From a virus: a stretch of DNA of 42,497 nucleotides. Numbering within the stretch: position 1 is the first letter of the stretch; each line of letters begins with the position of its first letter. The notes under the pieces were generated by a model. That model worked only from the letters and a program-made list of their open reading frames with translations, did no database searches and had not been told where the DNA came from. Location: positions 1 through 42,497 of the IMG/VR virus record IMGVR_UViG_3300045996_000560; one strand, given 5' to 3'. Shown here piece by piece: positions 20,874 through 28,290 of the stretch. The translations under genes and the position numbers were made by a program.

Positions 20874-21499
20874 TGATCGCGGCCCTGTACGTTGAAACTG
20901 GCGGCAGCTATTGGAATCTGGAGGGGGTAGATCCATGGGATGAAGTCAGAGATGCACGGCAGTATCCGGGGCCTTATCCGGTTGTGGCTCATCCACCCTG
21001 CCAGCGTTGGGGCAAAATGTGGGCTGGTTCACCATCAGTAATTGCCAAAACCGGTGTGCGTAAGGTTAAGGGGGATGATGGAGGGTGTTACAAGTCCGCT
21101 CTCCGGGATGTGCGTAAATATGGCGGTGTGATCGAACATCCTTGGGGCAGCCATGCATGGAAACACTTCTGCCTGGCTATCCCGCCGCGTAAAGGTGGAT
21201 GGGTTAAAGCTGATGATGTCGGTGGCTATACATGCTGCGTTGAACAAGGCCGCTATGGTCACTATGCCCGTAAGCCGACCATGCTTTATGCCGTTGGATG
21301 CACTCTGCCAGAACTTGACTGGGGCATCGGAGAACACCGGATACCGCAATGGGCTATCGAGAAGTACGGGGAAAAACGCGCCCGGAGGATTGGTGAATTG
21401 AGCTTCAAAGGTGGTGGAGTTGACAGTTCACCCCGCATAGGCACACCGGAGAAGTTCCGGGACATTTTAATCAACATGGCAAGGAGCGCGATACAATGA
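20873..21499 (+). CDS. Protein with PPCQ motif, 208 aa
   Basis: The 208 residues include VVAHPPCQRWGKMW (about residues 37-50) and GGVIEHPWGSHAWKHF (about 84-99). The PPCQ turn resembles motif IV of cytosine-C5 methyltransferases, but the N-terminal FxGxG SAM-binding motif and the C-terminal recognition domain are absent, and the protein is half the usual length. Relatives in phages are generally of unknown function. The ATG at 20873 is preferred over the GTG at 20870 by spacing from AAGGA. Confidence 0.72.
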   Translation: MIAALYVETGGSYWNLEGVDPWDEVRDARQYPGPYPVVAHPPCQRWGKMWAGSPSVIAKTGVRKVKGDDGGCYKSALRDVRKYGGVIEHPWGSHAWKHFCLAIPPRKGGWVKADDVGGYTCCVEQGRYGHYARKPTMLYAVGCTLPELDWGIGEHRIPQWAIEKYGEKRARRIGELSFKGGGVDSSPRIGTPEKFRDILINMARSAIQ

Positions 21500-21732
21500 C
21501 CGCCAACCACGAACAGCGACCAATTACGGATGCCGAACGAGAGGCGTTCAAAAAGCTTCCATGCAATCTTACCAACGGAGAAATGTGGAATGTTGTTGCT
21601 AATGCCATACTGCTGACCGAACAGAAAAATATCGAGTTAGCAAGGCATACAGCTAAGCTCGCAAAAAACTGGAACGGCGAAAAAGCACTAAATGACTTTG
21701 CTATGATACTAGAGAAGGAAGCAAGCAAATGA
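21496..21732 (+). CDS. Protein of unknown function, 78 aa (first of a pair)
   Basis: The 78 residues begin MTANHEQRPITDAEREAFKK and are helical. The first 18 bases of the gene are identical to those of the next gene at 21729, while the rest differs. The start overlaps the preceding stop. Function is unknown. Confidence 0.68.
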   Translation: MTANHEQRPITDAEREAFKKLPCNLTNGEMWNVVANAILLTEQKNIELARHTAKLAKNWNGEKALNDFAMILEKEASK

Positions 21733-21965
21733 CCGCCAACCACGAAGCGAAGCTGACGCCCACAACCGCGAGACTGCTGGTGGAGGCAAAAGACCAACTG
21801 TGGCAGATGGCTCACATTCAGGACAAACAAGAAGATGAGTCCGCATTCATGGTTAACTGGCTACGTGGCACCATCAAAATTCCGCAATGCGTTAAAGATC
21901 GTATTTATTGGTCTGAAAAACAACGGCGCGAAGCCCTATCCGCAGCCGAGCGCGAATTGGAGTGA
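21729..21965 (+). CDS. Protein of unknown function, 78 aa (second of a pair)
   Basis: This gene has the same length and the same first six residues (MTANHE) as its neighbour, but little else in common. It holds an ARLLVEAKDQLWQMAHIQDK helix and a Trp/Arg-rich end. ATGA overlap with the previous gene. Function is unknown. Confidence 0.68.
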   Translation: MTANHEAKLTPTTARLLVEAKDQLWQMAHIQDKQEDESAFMVNWLRGTIKIPQCVKDRIYWSEKQRREALSAAERELE

Positions 21966-21970
21966 CAGAA

Positions 21971-22087
21971 ATGATTTGCATTAACTGGATTTTGGCAATT
22001 GGTGTAACCGCTCTGGCGTTGTTCGGCTTGGCGATAATCTGTGCATTTCTGTGGGCAAATTTCGGCAACTGGGAGCATCAACCATGA
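21971..22087 (+). CDS. Single-span membrane peptide, 38 aa
   Basis: The 38 residues are almost all one membrane span (NWILAIGVTALALFGLAI plus ICAFLW). The stop overlaps the next start (ATGA). Too small to name. Confidence 0.55.
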   Translation: MICINWILAIGVTALALFGLAIICAFLWANFGNWEHQP

Positions 22088-22179
22088 AACATCTATTCTG
22101 CTATTTCTTCGGCCACAAATACGAAACCAAAATGGAGAACTACGTGATTATGCGCGTATGTTCAGTGTGCGGCAAATGA
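22084..22179 (+). CDS. CxxC mini-protein, 31 aa
   Basis: The 31 residues (MKHLFCYFFGHKYETKMENY...) end in RVCSVCGK. The early Cys and His with the late CxxC could bind one zinc. Short phage proteins of this H...CxxCG form are common. It overlaps both neighbours by four bases. Confidence 0.55.
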   Translation: MKHLFCYFFGHKYETKMENYVIMRVCSVCGK

Positions 22180-22580
22180 AAGACCTCCTAACCGCAATCT
22201 CAAGCGCGAAGGTTGATGATGAACGGGGGTTGGATGAGATCGATGCCCTCGTTCATTCATTTTTAGTCAACAGAGAATTTAAACAGATTGGTGATGGCCG
22301 ATGCTATTACCACGATAAGGGATATACAAATTCTGACCATGTTTCGGCCTATTCTCGAAGCCGTGACGCGCTTAAGGGTATTCGACCTAAAGGCTGGTAC
22401 TTCAATGGAGTACGTTTCAATGTATTTGGTGCAAGCGCTGTGTTTCACAAACTTGACGAAAAAATGCTTCGAACAGAGGTTTTCAGTTCAGGCTTGCCAT
22501 CCGAAGAACTAGCCGAACTCTATTGCATTATCGCAGCCATCCAACACGACCGCGCCAACACAGAGGGAGGGGACGAATGA
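22176..22580 (+). CDS. Protein of unknown function, 134 aa
   Basis: The start chosen is ATG 22176, overlapping the previous stop, giving 134 residues. The frame is open further upstream but runs over two small genes there. It contains a GDGRCYYHDKGYTNSDHVSA stretch and a RDALKGIRPKGWYFNGVRF segment. No known motif. Confidence 0.68.
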   Translation: MKDLLTAISSAKVDDERGLDEIDALVHSFLVNREFKQIGDGRCYYHDKGYTNSDHVSAYSRSRDALKGIRPKGWYFNGVRFNVFGASAVFHKLDEKMLRTEVFSSGLPSEELAELYCIIAAIQHDRANTEGGDE

Positions 22581-22750
22581 GCCGAACTACTGTGAAAAAC
22601 TGCCCGATTAATGAGCGCACTGGTGACGGTCATTTAGTTGGACGCTGCTGGCATACGCTGAAAGATAATGTCTGCCCTCGTCATGGTGACGTTGAGCCAG
22701 CTATTCAGCATTTTGAACGAACAGGCGAACTTACAAAGGAGCGCATTTGA
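22577..22750 (+). CDS. Cys/His-rich small protein, 57 aa
   Basis: The 57 residues hold C9, H19, C24, H26, C33 and H36 (GRCWHTLKDNVCPRHGDVEP), a probable zinc-binding fold. GGGA precedes the ATG, which overlaps the preceding stop. Function is unknown. Confidence 0.65.
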   Translation: MSRTTVKNCPINERTGDGHLVGRCWHTLKDNVCPRHGDVEPAIQHFERTGELTKERI

Positions 22751-23115
22751 TGACCACCCACACCGAGCATAAGGCGGGGGATATGCCTGACGAGATTTAC
22801 ATTGCAGAGAATACCTTAAATTCATATGAGGTAGACCCCGCAACAAACCAAAAATTAGCCGTAACTGGTGGATATGGGATTGAGAAAACCCATCGTTATA
22901 TCCGCGCCGCCCTTTCGCCACCTGTGGACGGTTGGCGGGATATTGGGACGGCACCGAGGGATGGGACTTGGTGCCTTTACTGGGATGCCAGATATGAAGA
23001 TGTAAAGATTGCCCGCCGTGGTCAGGGCGATATGCCTCAGACTGGTGACTGGGAATATGAATTACAGGCAACCCACTGGATGCCATTGCCGCAGCCCCCG
23101 AAGGAGGGAGTGTAA
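22750..23115 (+). CDS. DUF551-like protein, 121 aa
   Basis: The 121 residues have two parts. The first carries the MPDEIYIAENTLNSYEV phrase also hinted at in the protein at 19606. The second (about 61-118: GWRDIGTAPRDGTWCLYWD ... ATHWMPLPQPPKE) fits the DUF551 pattern found in many phage accessory proteins. No function is known. The ATG shares one base with the previous stop. Confidence 0.72.
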   Translation: MTTHTEHKAGDMPDEIYIAENTLNSYEVDPATNQKLAVTGGYGIEKTHRYIRAALSPPVDGWRDIGTAPRDGTWCLYWDARYEDVKIARRGQGDMPQTGDWEYELQATHWMPLPQPPKEGV

Positions 23116-23561
23116 TGGCTTATTACAACAAGGATTACCATACTCTGGAACAGGTTGCCGACAGGTTGAACATCCAAGGCACTCCGATGGTAAAGAGGCG
23201 CGATGTACGCCGCTTGATTGAGAAATATAACATATCGTTTGTCCGCGTCACCGATAGAACGTGGTGGGTAGAGGAACAAGACCTTTATGAACTGGAGAAG
23301 GCTTGTAAGGCAGACCCAGGTGACGGGAAGGAAACGCACCTTTACCGCCACTACGACAAGGACGAAAAACTGCTGTATGTGGGGATTTCGGCACACGCAT
23401 TTGTCAGGCTATGCGGCCATAAGAAGTCTAAATGGTATAAGAAAATCGCTACCGTAAAGATTGAGACTTTTCCCAGTCGGACGCTTGCTCTCCGCGCCGA
23501 GAAATCAATCATCCAGAACGAAAAGCCTCGATACAACAAGGCTCACAAGGTGAAAGTATGA
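23115..23561 (+). CDS. GIY-YIG nuclease-like protein
   Basis: Residues about 75-141 show the GIY-YIG layout: HLYRHYDKDEKLLYVGISAH, then a basic KKSKWYKK region, the catalytic-type glutamate in LRAEKSIIQNE, and the NEKPRYN end. The first 70 residues look like a helix-turn-helix of the excisionase or MerR type (YHTLEQVADRLNIQG). It lies directly before xis. It may be a site-specific nuclease or a regulator; the intact motif argues for nuclease. Confidence 0.75.
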   Translation: MAYYNKDYHTLEQVADRLNIQGTPMVKRRDVRRLIEKYNISFVRVTDRTWWVEEQDLYELEKACKADPGDGKETHLYRHYDKDEKLLYVGISAHAFVRLCGHKKSKWYKKIATVKIETFPSRTLALRAEKSIIQNEKPRYNKAHKVKV

Positions 23562-23806
23562 CAGCACTTAGCCCCGCAAAAGCTGCAGAGATGCTAAGTT
23601 GCCACCCTTGCACAGTTTACCGGCTTGTACAGAATGGTGAGCTGGAGGCCTTCAAACTAGGTGGGCATCGGCTCCGGATCAGAAAAGACGCAATCGAACG
23701 ATACATGGAAGCAAACAAATGTACCTCGTCAAATACCGAAAAAACTGGGCAGAGTACGATCCGCGCACTCGCACTCGACGGTCGCTACATACCCCTGACC
23801 GAGTAA
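23558..23806 (+). CDS. xis: Excisionase-like protein
   Basis: The 82 residues match the helix-turn-helix excisionase family: LSPAKAAEMLSCHPCTVYRL, then NGELEAFKLGGHRLRIRKDA. It should bend DNA at the att site and set the direction of recombination. Its last 88 bases overlap the integrase gene in another frame. The start overlaps the GIY-YIG stop. A plain regulatory role cannot be excluded. Confidence 0.78.
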   Translation: MTALSPAKAAEMLSCHPCTVYRLVQNGELEAFKLGGHRLRIRKDAIERYMEANKCTSSNTEKTGQSTIRALALDGRYIPLTE

Positions 23807-24723
23807 AGGCCGAGGCTATCTTTGCGGAACGGCAGGAACTCAGGAAAAGGAGTAATGAGAATGTCGGGCAGATCGTTGACGAATATCTCGCGGCAAAAGG
23901 AGACAAGCCTTCTATCCGTAGAATGCGTGAGGCTTGGGCGACAGCTAAGCCGTACTTCCAATCCAAAAGAACGCCAGAAATTACAGAGAAGGCTATCAAG
24001 GAATTTATCTCGGCTCGTCGAGCTGATGAAGTCTCAGATGGCACTATTAGGAAGGAACTCGGCATCGTCAGACAAGCCCTCAGATGGCACGACCCCAAGA
24101 ATGCCCCCAAGATCGAGTTACCGCCACCGCCGCACCCAAAGGAACGCCACCTGACCCGTGATGAGGTCAAGAAGCTGCTGGCATCCTGCGACACACCACA
24201 CCTGAAACTGTTCATACGCCTCGCCCTCAGCACAGGTGCGCGTAAAGGCGCATTGCTGCAATTGACCTGGGACAGGGTGGATTTGGAACGTGGCCTTATA
24301 ACGCTCGCTGACGGGGTGCAGACAAATAAACGCCGTGCGACCGTGCCAATCAACGAAACGCTTAGAACAGCCCTCCTTGAGTCTAAAAAGGGCAATGTAA
24401 GCGGCTATGTGATCGAGTACCGAGGAAAACAGGTGGGGGATATCAAAGTCGGCTTTGCCAAGGCTTGCCAGAGAGCATCAGGCGCAACGATTAAACGGGG
24501 GGAACGGGGCAGCTGGTACGCCGAGGGGGGAGATGACAGCTTTGATGATGTGACACCGCACACCTTGAGACACACGGCTGCGGTCTGGATGGCTGAGGGT
24601 GGGATACCCTTATCTGAGGTTGCCCAATACTTAGGGCATACAAACACGAACATCACCTACAAGGTTTATGCCCGATTCACCCCAAATTATCTTAAAAAGG
24701 CTGCGGCTGTTTTGGATATATAA
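23719..24723 (+). CDS. int: Tyrosine-recombinase integrase
   Basis: This 334-residue enzyme should insert and excise the prophage. Catalytic residues can be placed: R175 (STGARKGALL), K204 (QTNKRRATVP), H281 and R284 (HTLRHTAAVW), H307 (YLGHTNT) and the nucleophile Y317 (ITYKVYARF). The N-terminal arm-binding part is short; the SAM-like core-binding domain spans about 45-130. GGAAG precedes the ATG. The attachment site lies about 30 bases after its stop. Confidence 0.95.
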   Translation: MYLVKYRKNWAEYDPRTRTRRSLHTPDRVKAEAIFAERQELRKRSNENVGQIVDEYLAAKGDKPSIRRMREAWATAKPYFQSKRTPEITEKAIKEFISARRADEVSDGTIRKELGIVRQALRWHDPKNAPKIELPPPPHPKERHLTRDEVKKLLASCDTPHLKLFIRLALSTGARKGALLQLTWDRVDLERGLITLADGVQTNKRRATVPINETLRTALLESKKGNVSGYVIEYRGKQVGDIKVGFAKACQRASGATIKRGERGSWYAEGGDDSFDDVTPHTLRHTAAVWMAEGGIPLSEVAQYLGHTNTNITYKVYARFTPNYLKKAAAVLDI

Positions 24724-24753
24724 TGTTCACTTGCACACAAGGAACGCGGGAAA

Positions 24754-24801
24754 TGGTGCTGTTGAGTGGGATTGAACCGCCGACCTCCCCCTTACCAAGG
24801 C
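24754..24801 (-). other. Attachment site attP: 3' part of a tRNA-Thr(GGT)-like sequence
   Basis: On the minus strand GCCTTGGTAAGG (24801-24790) is an anticodon loop with GGT (24796-24794), followed by GGAGGTCGGCGGTTCAATCC and an end in CAGCACCA (24754). This matches the 3' half of bacterial tRNA-Thr(GGT). There is no 5' half, and one T-stem pair is mismatched, so it is not a tRNA gene. Its position right after int fits integration that restores a host tRNA gene. The exact core length is unknown. Confidence 0.82.
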
Positions 24802-24962
24802 ACATATCTACCTGTAACCTATTGATATTGCTACTGCGCGGTATTAATTCTTTTGCCGGAATCTAGGAACAAACGCAGAAAACTACCCCCTCTGTGTTCA
24901 GGTGCACACTAGACTCCCGACCCCGAATCCCCCTATTGTTTCCCGTGGAACAAAGAGGGAAC

Positions 24963-25157
24963 ATGCAGTACGGCAACAAAGACCTACGCACCGAACGCGC
25001 CCAGAGCAAGCGAGGCCGCGCAAAGCTGTATGTGCAAACATGGCTCCAGAACCGGCCATACCTCGACAAGATGTTTCTCGCTGCGCTTTATGAACTGCTG
25101 CCGGAATTAAAACAGGGTGAGGTGGATGAGTTTGAGCATCATCCTGACCATGATTAA
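24963..25157 (+). CDS. Small helical protein beyond attP, 64 aa
   Basis: The ATG at 24963 follows GAGGGA. The 64 residues (MQYGNKDLRTERAQSKRGRA...) are basic then acidic, mainly helical, and end EHHPDHD. It is the only plus-strand gene on this side of attP, so in the prophage it is separated from int and lies at the opposite end. Its stop shares TTAA (25154-25157) with the opposing gene's stop. A weak TTGATA-type promoter candidate is near 24822. Function is unknown. Confidence 0.65.
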   Translation: MQYGNKDLRTERAQSKRGRAKLYVQTWLQNRPYLDKMFLAALYELLPELKQGEVDEFEHHPDHD

Positions 25158-25462
25158 AGTAACCCCATCAGCTTATCTCGATACTCCGGATTGTCCCTCA
25201 GAAACCGCGTCAGGCCGTTGGCGAGTGCGGAGACGATGCGCTCCTCCTCCTCATGGGCGAGGTTCAGCTTTTGGTCGTCGCAGATCGCGTGGAGAACTTC
25301 GTGGATGATGGTGTCGGCAATGTCACCTTGGCGGGCTTTGATCTCGATCCTTCCGGTGTCGTTTTTCCCTGCGTAGATGCACCAGCCGAGCGCGTTTTCC
25401 TTCAACCGGCCTTTGAGGTGGATGGTGTAGGTCTTACGGCCGATTTTCACCTTGTCGGTCAT
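25154..25462 (-). CDS. HExxH metallopeptidase-like protein, 102 aa
   Basis: The ATG at 25462 overlaps the upstream stop (ATGA), giving 102 residues. A zinc-protease motif, IIHEVLHAI, gives H54, E55 and H58; a third ligand could come from HEEEERIV about 12 residues later. The small size resembles phage SprT- or ImmA-like mini-peptidases. It is the last gene of the late leftward strand. The substrate is unknown. Confidence 0.72.
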   Translation of the reverse strand: MTDKVKIGRKTYTIHLKGRLKENALGWCIYAGKNDTGRIEIKARQGDIADTIIHEVLHAICDDQKLNLAHEEEERIVSALANGLTRFLRDNPEYRDKLMGLL

Positions 25463-25560
25463 ACCGACACCCAGAACACCGTGGCGAGGATGGCGCCGGC
25501 GAAGAAACCAGAGAGCAGGCACCACAGAGCGATGAGGATGCTGCTGGCGGGGTGTGTCAC
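25459..25560 (-). CDS. Single-span membrane peptide, 33 aa
   Basis: A GTG at 25560, eight bases after GGAG, overlaps the phosphoesterase stop (GTGA). The 33 residues (MTHPASSILIALWCLLSGFF...) form one membrane span. The stop overlaps the next ATG. The tight linkage on both sides supports it. Function unknown. Confidence 0.6.
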   Translation of the reverse strand: MTHPASSILIALWCLLSGFFAGAILATVFWVSV

Positions 25561-26690
25561 TGAACCATCTCCGGCGTGATCGTGATCTCGCCAACGTGGC
25601 CGTATTTGCGGCTGTATGTGATGACGCTGGCCGAGCGGTCGGACAGATACCCGCCGCGGGCGCTGTGGGCATCTTTCACGGCCATAGTCCTGTGCTGACG
25701 GACGACCATATTGCCGTCCTCTTTCGCGGCGATGTGGTGATAATGCCCCATGTGGGCGTAGCTGAATTTTGTCCGTCCGAACATCTCGCGGTACATTCCG
25801 GTGAACATGCCGGAGACTTGATCCATTTTTTTCTTATGGCCATGTGTAAAGAAGAGCGAGGTCGCGCCCCATTCGTAGGCGTAGAACGGTAAATGAGTGT
25901 TGTCCACGGTGATGCGCGGCTCGTCTTCGTACAGCGTGGCGAACAGCGCGCGCAGCCAGACGGAGGACGCCAGATCGTGGTTTCCTTCGGCCATGATGAT
26001 ATGCACCTTCTTGTGCTTGGTGAGCATCATGGCAACGATGGCGCGAATGGCCTTGATCGCTGCGCCCACGACGTTCGCATACCGTGTGTCGGCGTCCAGA
26101 ACGTGCTTTGATGTGGGGGTGACGGCTTCGAGCCCGTCGAAGTGCAGGAAGTCGCCAAGCTGGCATAAAACACCGACTTCCGAGGCGGGCGCGGCCGCGA
26201 TAGCCCGGGCGAACCAGTCCACCAGAAACTTGCAGGATTTATCGGTGTTCCAGTCCTCGCCCGTCTCGCCAGCCCATGACATTTGGCCGATGTGGTAATC
26301 GGTCAGGATATAGACGCTCAGCAGGTCGGTTTCCGGTTGTCCGGTGAATGCCGTGGGGAGTTCGCGGGGAATGTCCGCTTTGAGGGCTTCGGCGGTTTCG
26401 CGGATAATCTCGATCTGGCGGTCGAAGTCTGCATTGGTCTTGACCCATTGCCCGACGACTTCTTTTTTTGAATTGTAGAACGTCGAAACGCCGCGGAGTT
26501 TCTGCCCGTCTGGGATAAACGGATCAAGGTTCGCCACAGACGCATGAAGCGTTGCGGTCCTGTACCTGTCCTTGAACGTCGCCACGGGGATGCCTAGGTC
26601 ACGCGCGGCCTGAGCCTTGTTCCCTCCCGCCTTCTCGTAGGCTGCGATCGCTTGCTGTTTCAGTTCCTCAGAAAGCGGCGGGAGGCTCAT
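25557..26690 (-). CDS. Calcineurin-like phosphoesterase with N-terminal HTH
   Basis: The 377-residue protein has a helix-turn-helix at about residues 8-45 (GGNKAQAARDLGIPVATFKD). A metallophosphoesterase domain carries all metal motifs: D131 and H133 (LTDYHIG), D180 (LGDFLHFDG), N237-H238-D239 (AEGNHD), H283 and H285 (FTHGHKKK), and H316 and H318 (GHYHH). It probably cleaves a nucleotide or nucleic-acid phosphodiester. It is found at the end of the late operon, after lysis genes. The ATG follows AAGGGG. Confidence 0.85.
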   Translation of the reverse strand: MSLPPLSEELKQQAIAAYEKAGGNKAQAARDLGIPVATFKDRYRTATLHASVANLDPFIPDGQKLRGVSTFYNSKKEVVGQWVKTNADFDRQIEIIRETAEALKADIPRELPTAFTGQPETDLLSVYILTDYHIGQMSWAGETGEDWNTDKSCKFLVDWFARAIAAAPASEVGVLCQLGDFLHFDGLEAVTPTSKHVLDADTRYANVVGAAIKAIRAIVAMMLTKHKKVHIIMAEGNHDLASSVWLRALFATLYEDEPRITVDNTHLPFYAYEWGATSLFFTHGHKKKMDQVSGMFTGMYREMFGRTKFSYAHMGHYHHIAAKEDGNMVVRQHRTMAVKDAHSARGGYLSDRSASVITYSRKYGHVGEITITPEMVQ

Positions 26691-26866
26691 TATATCCCCT
26701 TACACTTGGTTAGATCGACTTCCGGCGCTTCTTCCTGCGTGTGATCCACACAGAAATCCCGCAAATTCGCATCACGGATGCCGAGCATGGGAACGAGACA
26801 ATCACGGCAGACGGCGAAAACATCAGGGTTCACCACGATTGGAATGCGGTTTTTGATCGGTGTCAT
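26690..26866 (-). CDS. Cys-containing small protein, 58 aa
   Basis: The ATG at 26866 follows GGAGAAGG, and the stop shares one base with the phosphoesterase start. The 58 residues contain CRDC (about 20-23), CVDH (about 38-41) and a late Cys, a possible zinc site (segment NPDVFAVCRDCLVPMLGIRD). Function unknown. Confidence 0.65.
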   Translation of the reverse strand: MTPIKNRIPIVVNPDVFAVCRDCLVPMLGIRDANLRDFCVDHTQEEAPEVDLTKCKGI

Positions 26867-26882
26867 TCGACCTTCTCCTCCG

Positions 26883-27065
26883 TTATTTCAGCAACTCCAG
26901 CAGGGCAGCGCGCGCGGCTGCTTGTTTCTCGTTTTGGGTGTCGATGATGGCTTGGATCTCTTCATCAGTCAGGCTCTCCTTGCCTTTCAGGAGCATGAAA
27001 ATCTCCGTGCCGGCGGTGATGAGGCCGATGGCCGCTTGAATGGCTGCGAGCATGTTCTTTTCCAT
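26883..27065 (-). CDS. Small helical protein, 60 aa
   Basis: The ATG at 27065 lies seven bases after GGAGG and overlaps the lipoprotein stop (TAATG). Residues about 5-27 (MLAAIQAAIGLITAGTEIFM) form a mildly hydrophobic helix, followed by a charged LTDEEIQAIIDTQNEKQAAA helix. It sits in the lysis region, where small membrane proteins are common; no role is assigned. Confidence 0.7.
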   Translation of the reverse strand: MEKNMLAAIQAAIGLITAGTEIFMLLKGKESLTDEEIQAIIDTQNEKQAAARAALLELLK

Positions 27066-27379
27066 TATTTGCCTCCGGTGATGGTGTTGAATTCCGTGAT
27101 GGCTTTGGCTGCTTGGTACAGGTAATCGCTTGCCGTGGGGTCTTTCAGACGGCACAGCGCGCCCGCGTTATCAACGGCGGCGTTGGCTGCATCAAGGGCT
27201 TTCATGGCCCTCTTGGCCTTTGCTTTGTCGATCATGCCCGTGGTGAGCAGGTCGGTGACGGTCACATAACCCTGTGTCACGGCGATTTCCGTGGCAGCAA
27301 CTTGTCGGCTGCAGTCTGGGCTTGTCGCGCAGGAAGCGATAGAGATTGCGAGGATGATGGCGAGAAATGCGTTTTTCAT
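27065..27379 (-). CDS. Lysis-region lipoprotein, 104 aa
   Basis: The ATG at 27379 follows AAGGAAA. A lipoprotein signal (MKNAFLAIILAISIASC) has lipobox IASC with Cys17 lipidated. The mature part is helical, Ala-rich and has two more cysteines. Its place among holin-like genes suggests an outer-membrane spanin partner, but it lacks the Pro-rich sequence usual for Rz1, so this is tentative. Confidence 0.7.
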   Translation of the reverse strand: MKNAFLAIILAISIASCATSPDCSRQVAATEIAVTQGYVTVTDLLTTGMIDKAKAKRAMKALDAANAAVDNAGALCRLKDPTASDYLYQAAKAITEFNTITGGK

Positions 27380-27480
27380 GGTTTCCTTCTTTCTTTTCTT
27401 CCGGAAATTCTCAGGGCGAAAAATCCGGCCATACCAGAGATTGAAACAACCAGCCCCAGAATTGGAGCCAGCCAGTCCAT
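27376..27480 (-). CDS. Single-span membrane peptide, 34 aa
   Basis: The 34 residues (MDWLAPILGLVVSISGMAGF...) form one membrane span with a basic end (RISGRKERRKP). The ATG overlaps the holin stop and the stop overlaps the lipoprotein start. It might be an antiholin or the inner partner of the lipoprotein; unproven. Confidence 0.6.
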   Translation of the reverse strand: MDWLAPILGLVVSISGMAGFFALRISGRKERRKP

Positions 27481-27644
27481 TACTTAGCCGATTTCTTTTT
27501 CTGCCAGATCGACCATGCGAGTGTGCCGAGTGCGACAGCGCCCGCAGCGATTTGGTATGCGGAGTCGTCAGCGAGGACAACGCCCGCGCCGGATGCGATT
27601 TGGAGAATGGCGCGGACAAGAGCGCCTGCAATCAATTCTTTCAT
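27480..27644 (-). CDS. Putative holin (Pam3-gp28-like)
   Basis: The ATG at 27644 follows AGGTG. The 54 residues have a pattern like the Pam3-gp28 holin family: a KELIAGALVRAILQIASGAG first helix, a short acidic turn (LADDSAYQ), a second span (AAGAVALGTLAWSIWQ) and a Lys-rich end. It should let the lysis enzyme reach the cell wall. It is adjacent to the DUF5675-like gene. Confidence 0.72.
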   Translation of the reverse strand: MKELIAGALVRAILQIASGAGVVLADDSAYQIAAGAVALGTLAWSIWQKKKSAK

Positions 27645-27645
27645 G

Positions 27646-28047
27646 TTATTCACCTTTTCTGATTGTGATGGGTGCAAGGACTTCAAGCGTAAAATGGTCG
27701 GGCAGAATATCGCGGAGGATCTTTATCGCGTCCCGTGACTGTGCAATCCCGCCTTTGATTGATTTCAGGCCTACGAGGATACAGCCTTCGGTGTCGTCCA
27801 GCGTGTTGCCGGCGTGGATGAGGATAGCGCTCCGGCCGGGTACGCCTTCCAGCTTCCACACGTCCTGAAACTTGAAACCGGAGTGCGGTGAGCATTGATA
27901 ACGCCCGGGCGGGATGCAGGAGATTTTCGGTGCGTTCTCGCGCCATGGTTCCTCAAGGGTGTAGCAAATCTGCTTGCCGTCCATATGCAGCGCGCCGTGC
28001 ATCCCGTAGGTGTCCTGTTCGATGCGTTGGAGGGTTACGGTGGTCAT
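27646..28047 (-). CDS. DUF5675-family protein, probable lysis enzyme
   Basis: The 133 residues show the DUF5675 pattern: CYTLEEPWRENAPKISCIPP, GRYQCSPH, VPGRSAILIHAGNTLDDTEG, CILVG. Conserved Cys, His (IHAGN) and a second Cys recall L,D-transpeptidase-like active sites. Genes of this family often lie beside holins, and no other endolysin is seen here, so it is the best candidate for the cell-wall enzyme. Biochemical activity is not established to my knowledge. Confidence 0.75.
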   Translation of the reverse strand: MTTVTLQRIEQDTYGMHGALHMDGKQICYTLEEPWRENAPKISCIPPGRYQCSPHSGFKFQDVWKLEGVPGRSAILIHAGNTLDDTEGCILVGLKSIKGGIAQSRDAIKILRDILPDHFTLEVLAPITIRKGE

Positions 28048-28238
28048 CGCGCATTACCCTTTTTCCAGTCGTAATGCAGGCGCCAACACACAAGGACAAA
28101 ACCGCCAACAGCCGTAAGGAAGGTGAAAAGGCTTGTGCCAATATCTAGCCATTCTTTGATATTGGGAGCGAGCATCGCAAAGCCGCCGATGGTATAGGTA
28201 ATTACACGTTCTGCAGCTTCTTGTGGTTGTGAACTCAT
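28044..28238 (-). CDS. Second small membrane protein of the lysis cassette, 64 aa
   Basis: AGGAG precedes the ATG. The 64 residues have two hydrophobic segments (about 14-26 and 34-52, SLFTFLTAVGGFVLVCW) and a basic C-terminus (RLHYDWKKGNAR). It overlaps the DUF5675-like gene by four bases. A holin or antiholin is likely. Confidence 0.65.
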   Translation of the reverse strand: MSSQPQEAAERVITYTIGGFAMLAPNIKEWLDIGTSLFTFLTAVGGFVLVCWRLHYDWKKGNAR

Positions 28239-28290
28239 GCCAAACTCCTACCATTATTGGGTAACAGTTGGAGCCCGTTCGTCTATCTTT

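Noticed and set aside
24754-24801. A complete tRNA-Thr gene carried by the phage
   Set aside because: Only the 3' half is present and one T-stem pair is mismatched; an attachment site explains it better.
25154-25672. A 172-codon form of the metallopeptidase with a 70-residue extension
   Set aside because: The extension is Arg/Pro/Ala-rich shadow sequence over the 33-residue membrane gene and the phosphoesterase end; the overlapping ATG at 25462 fits better.
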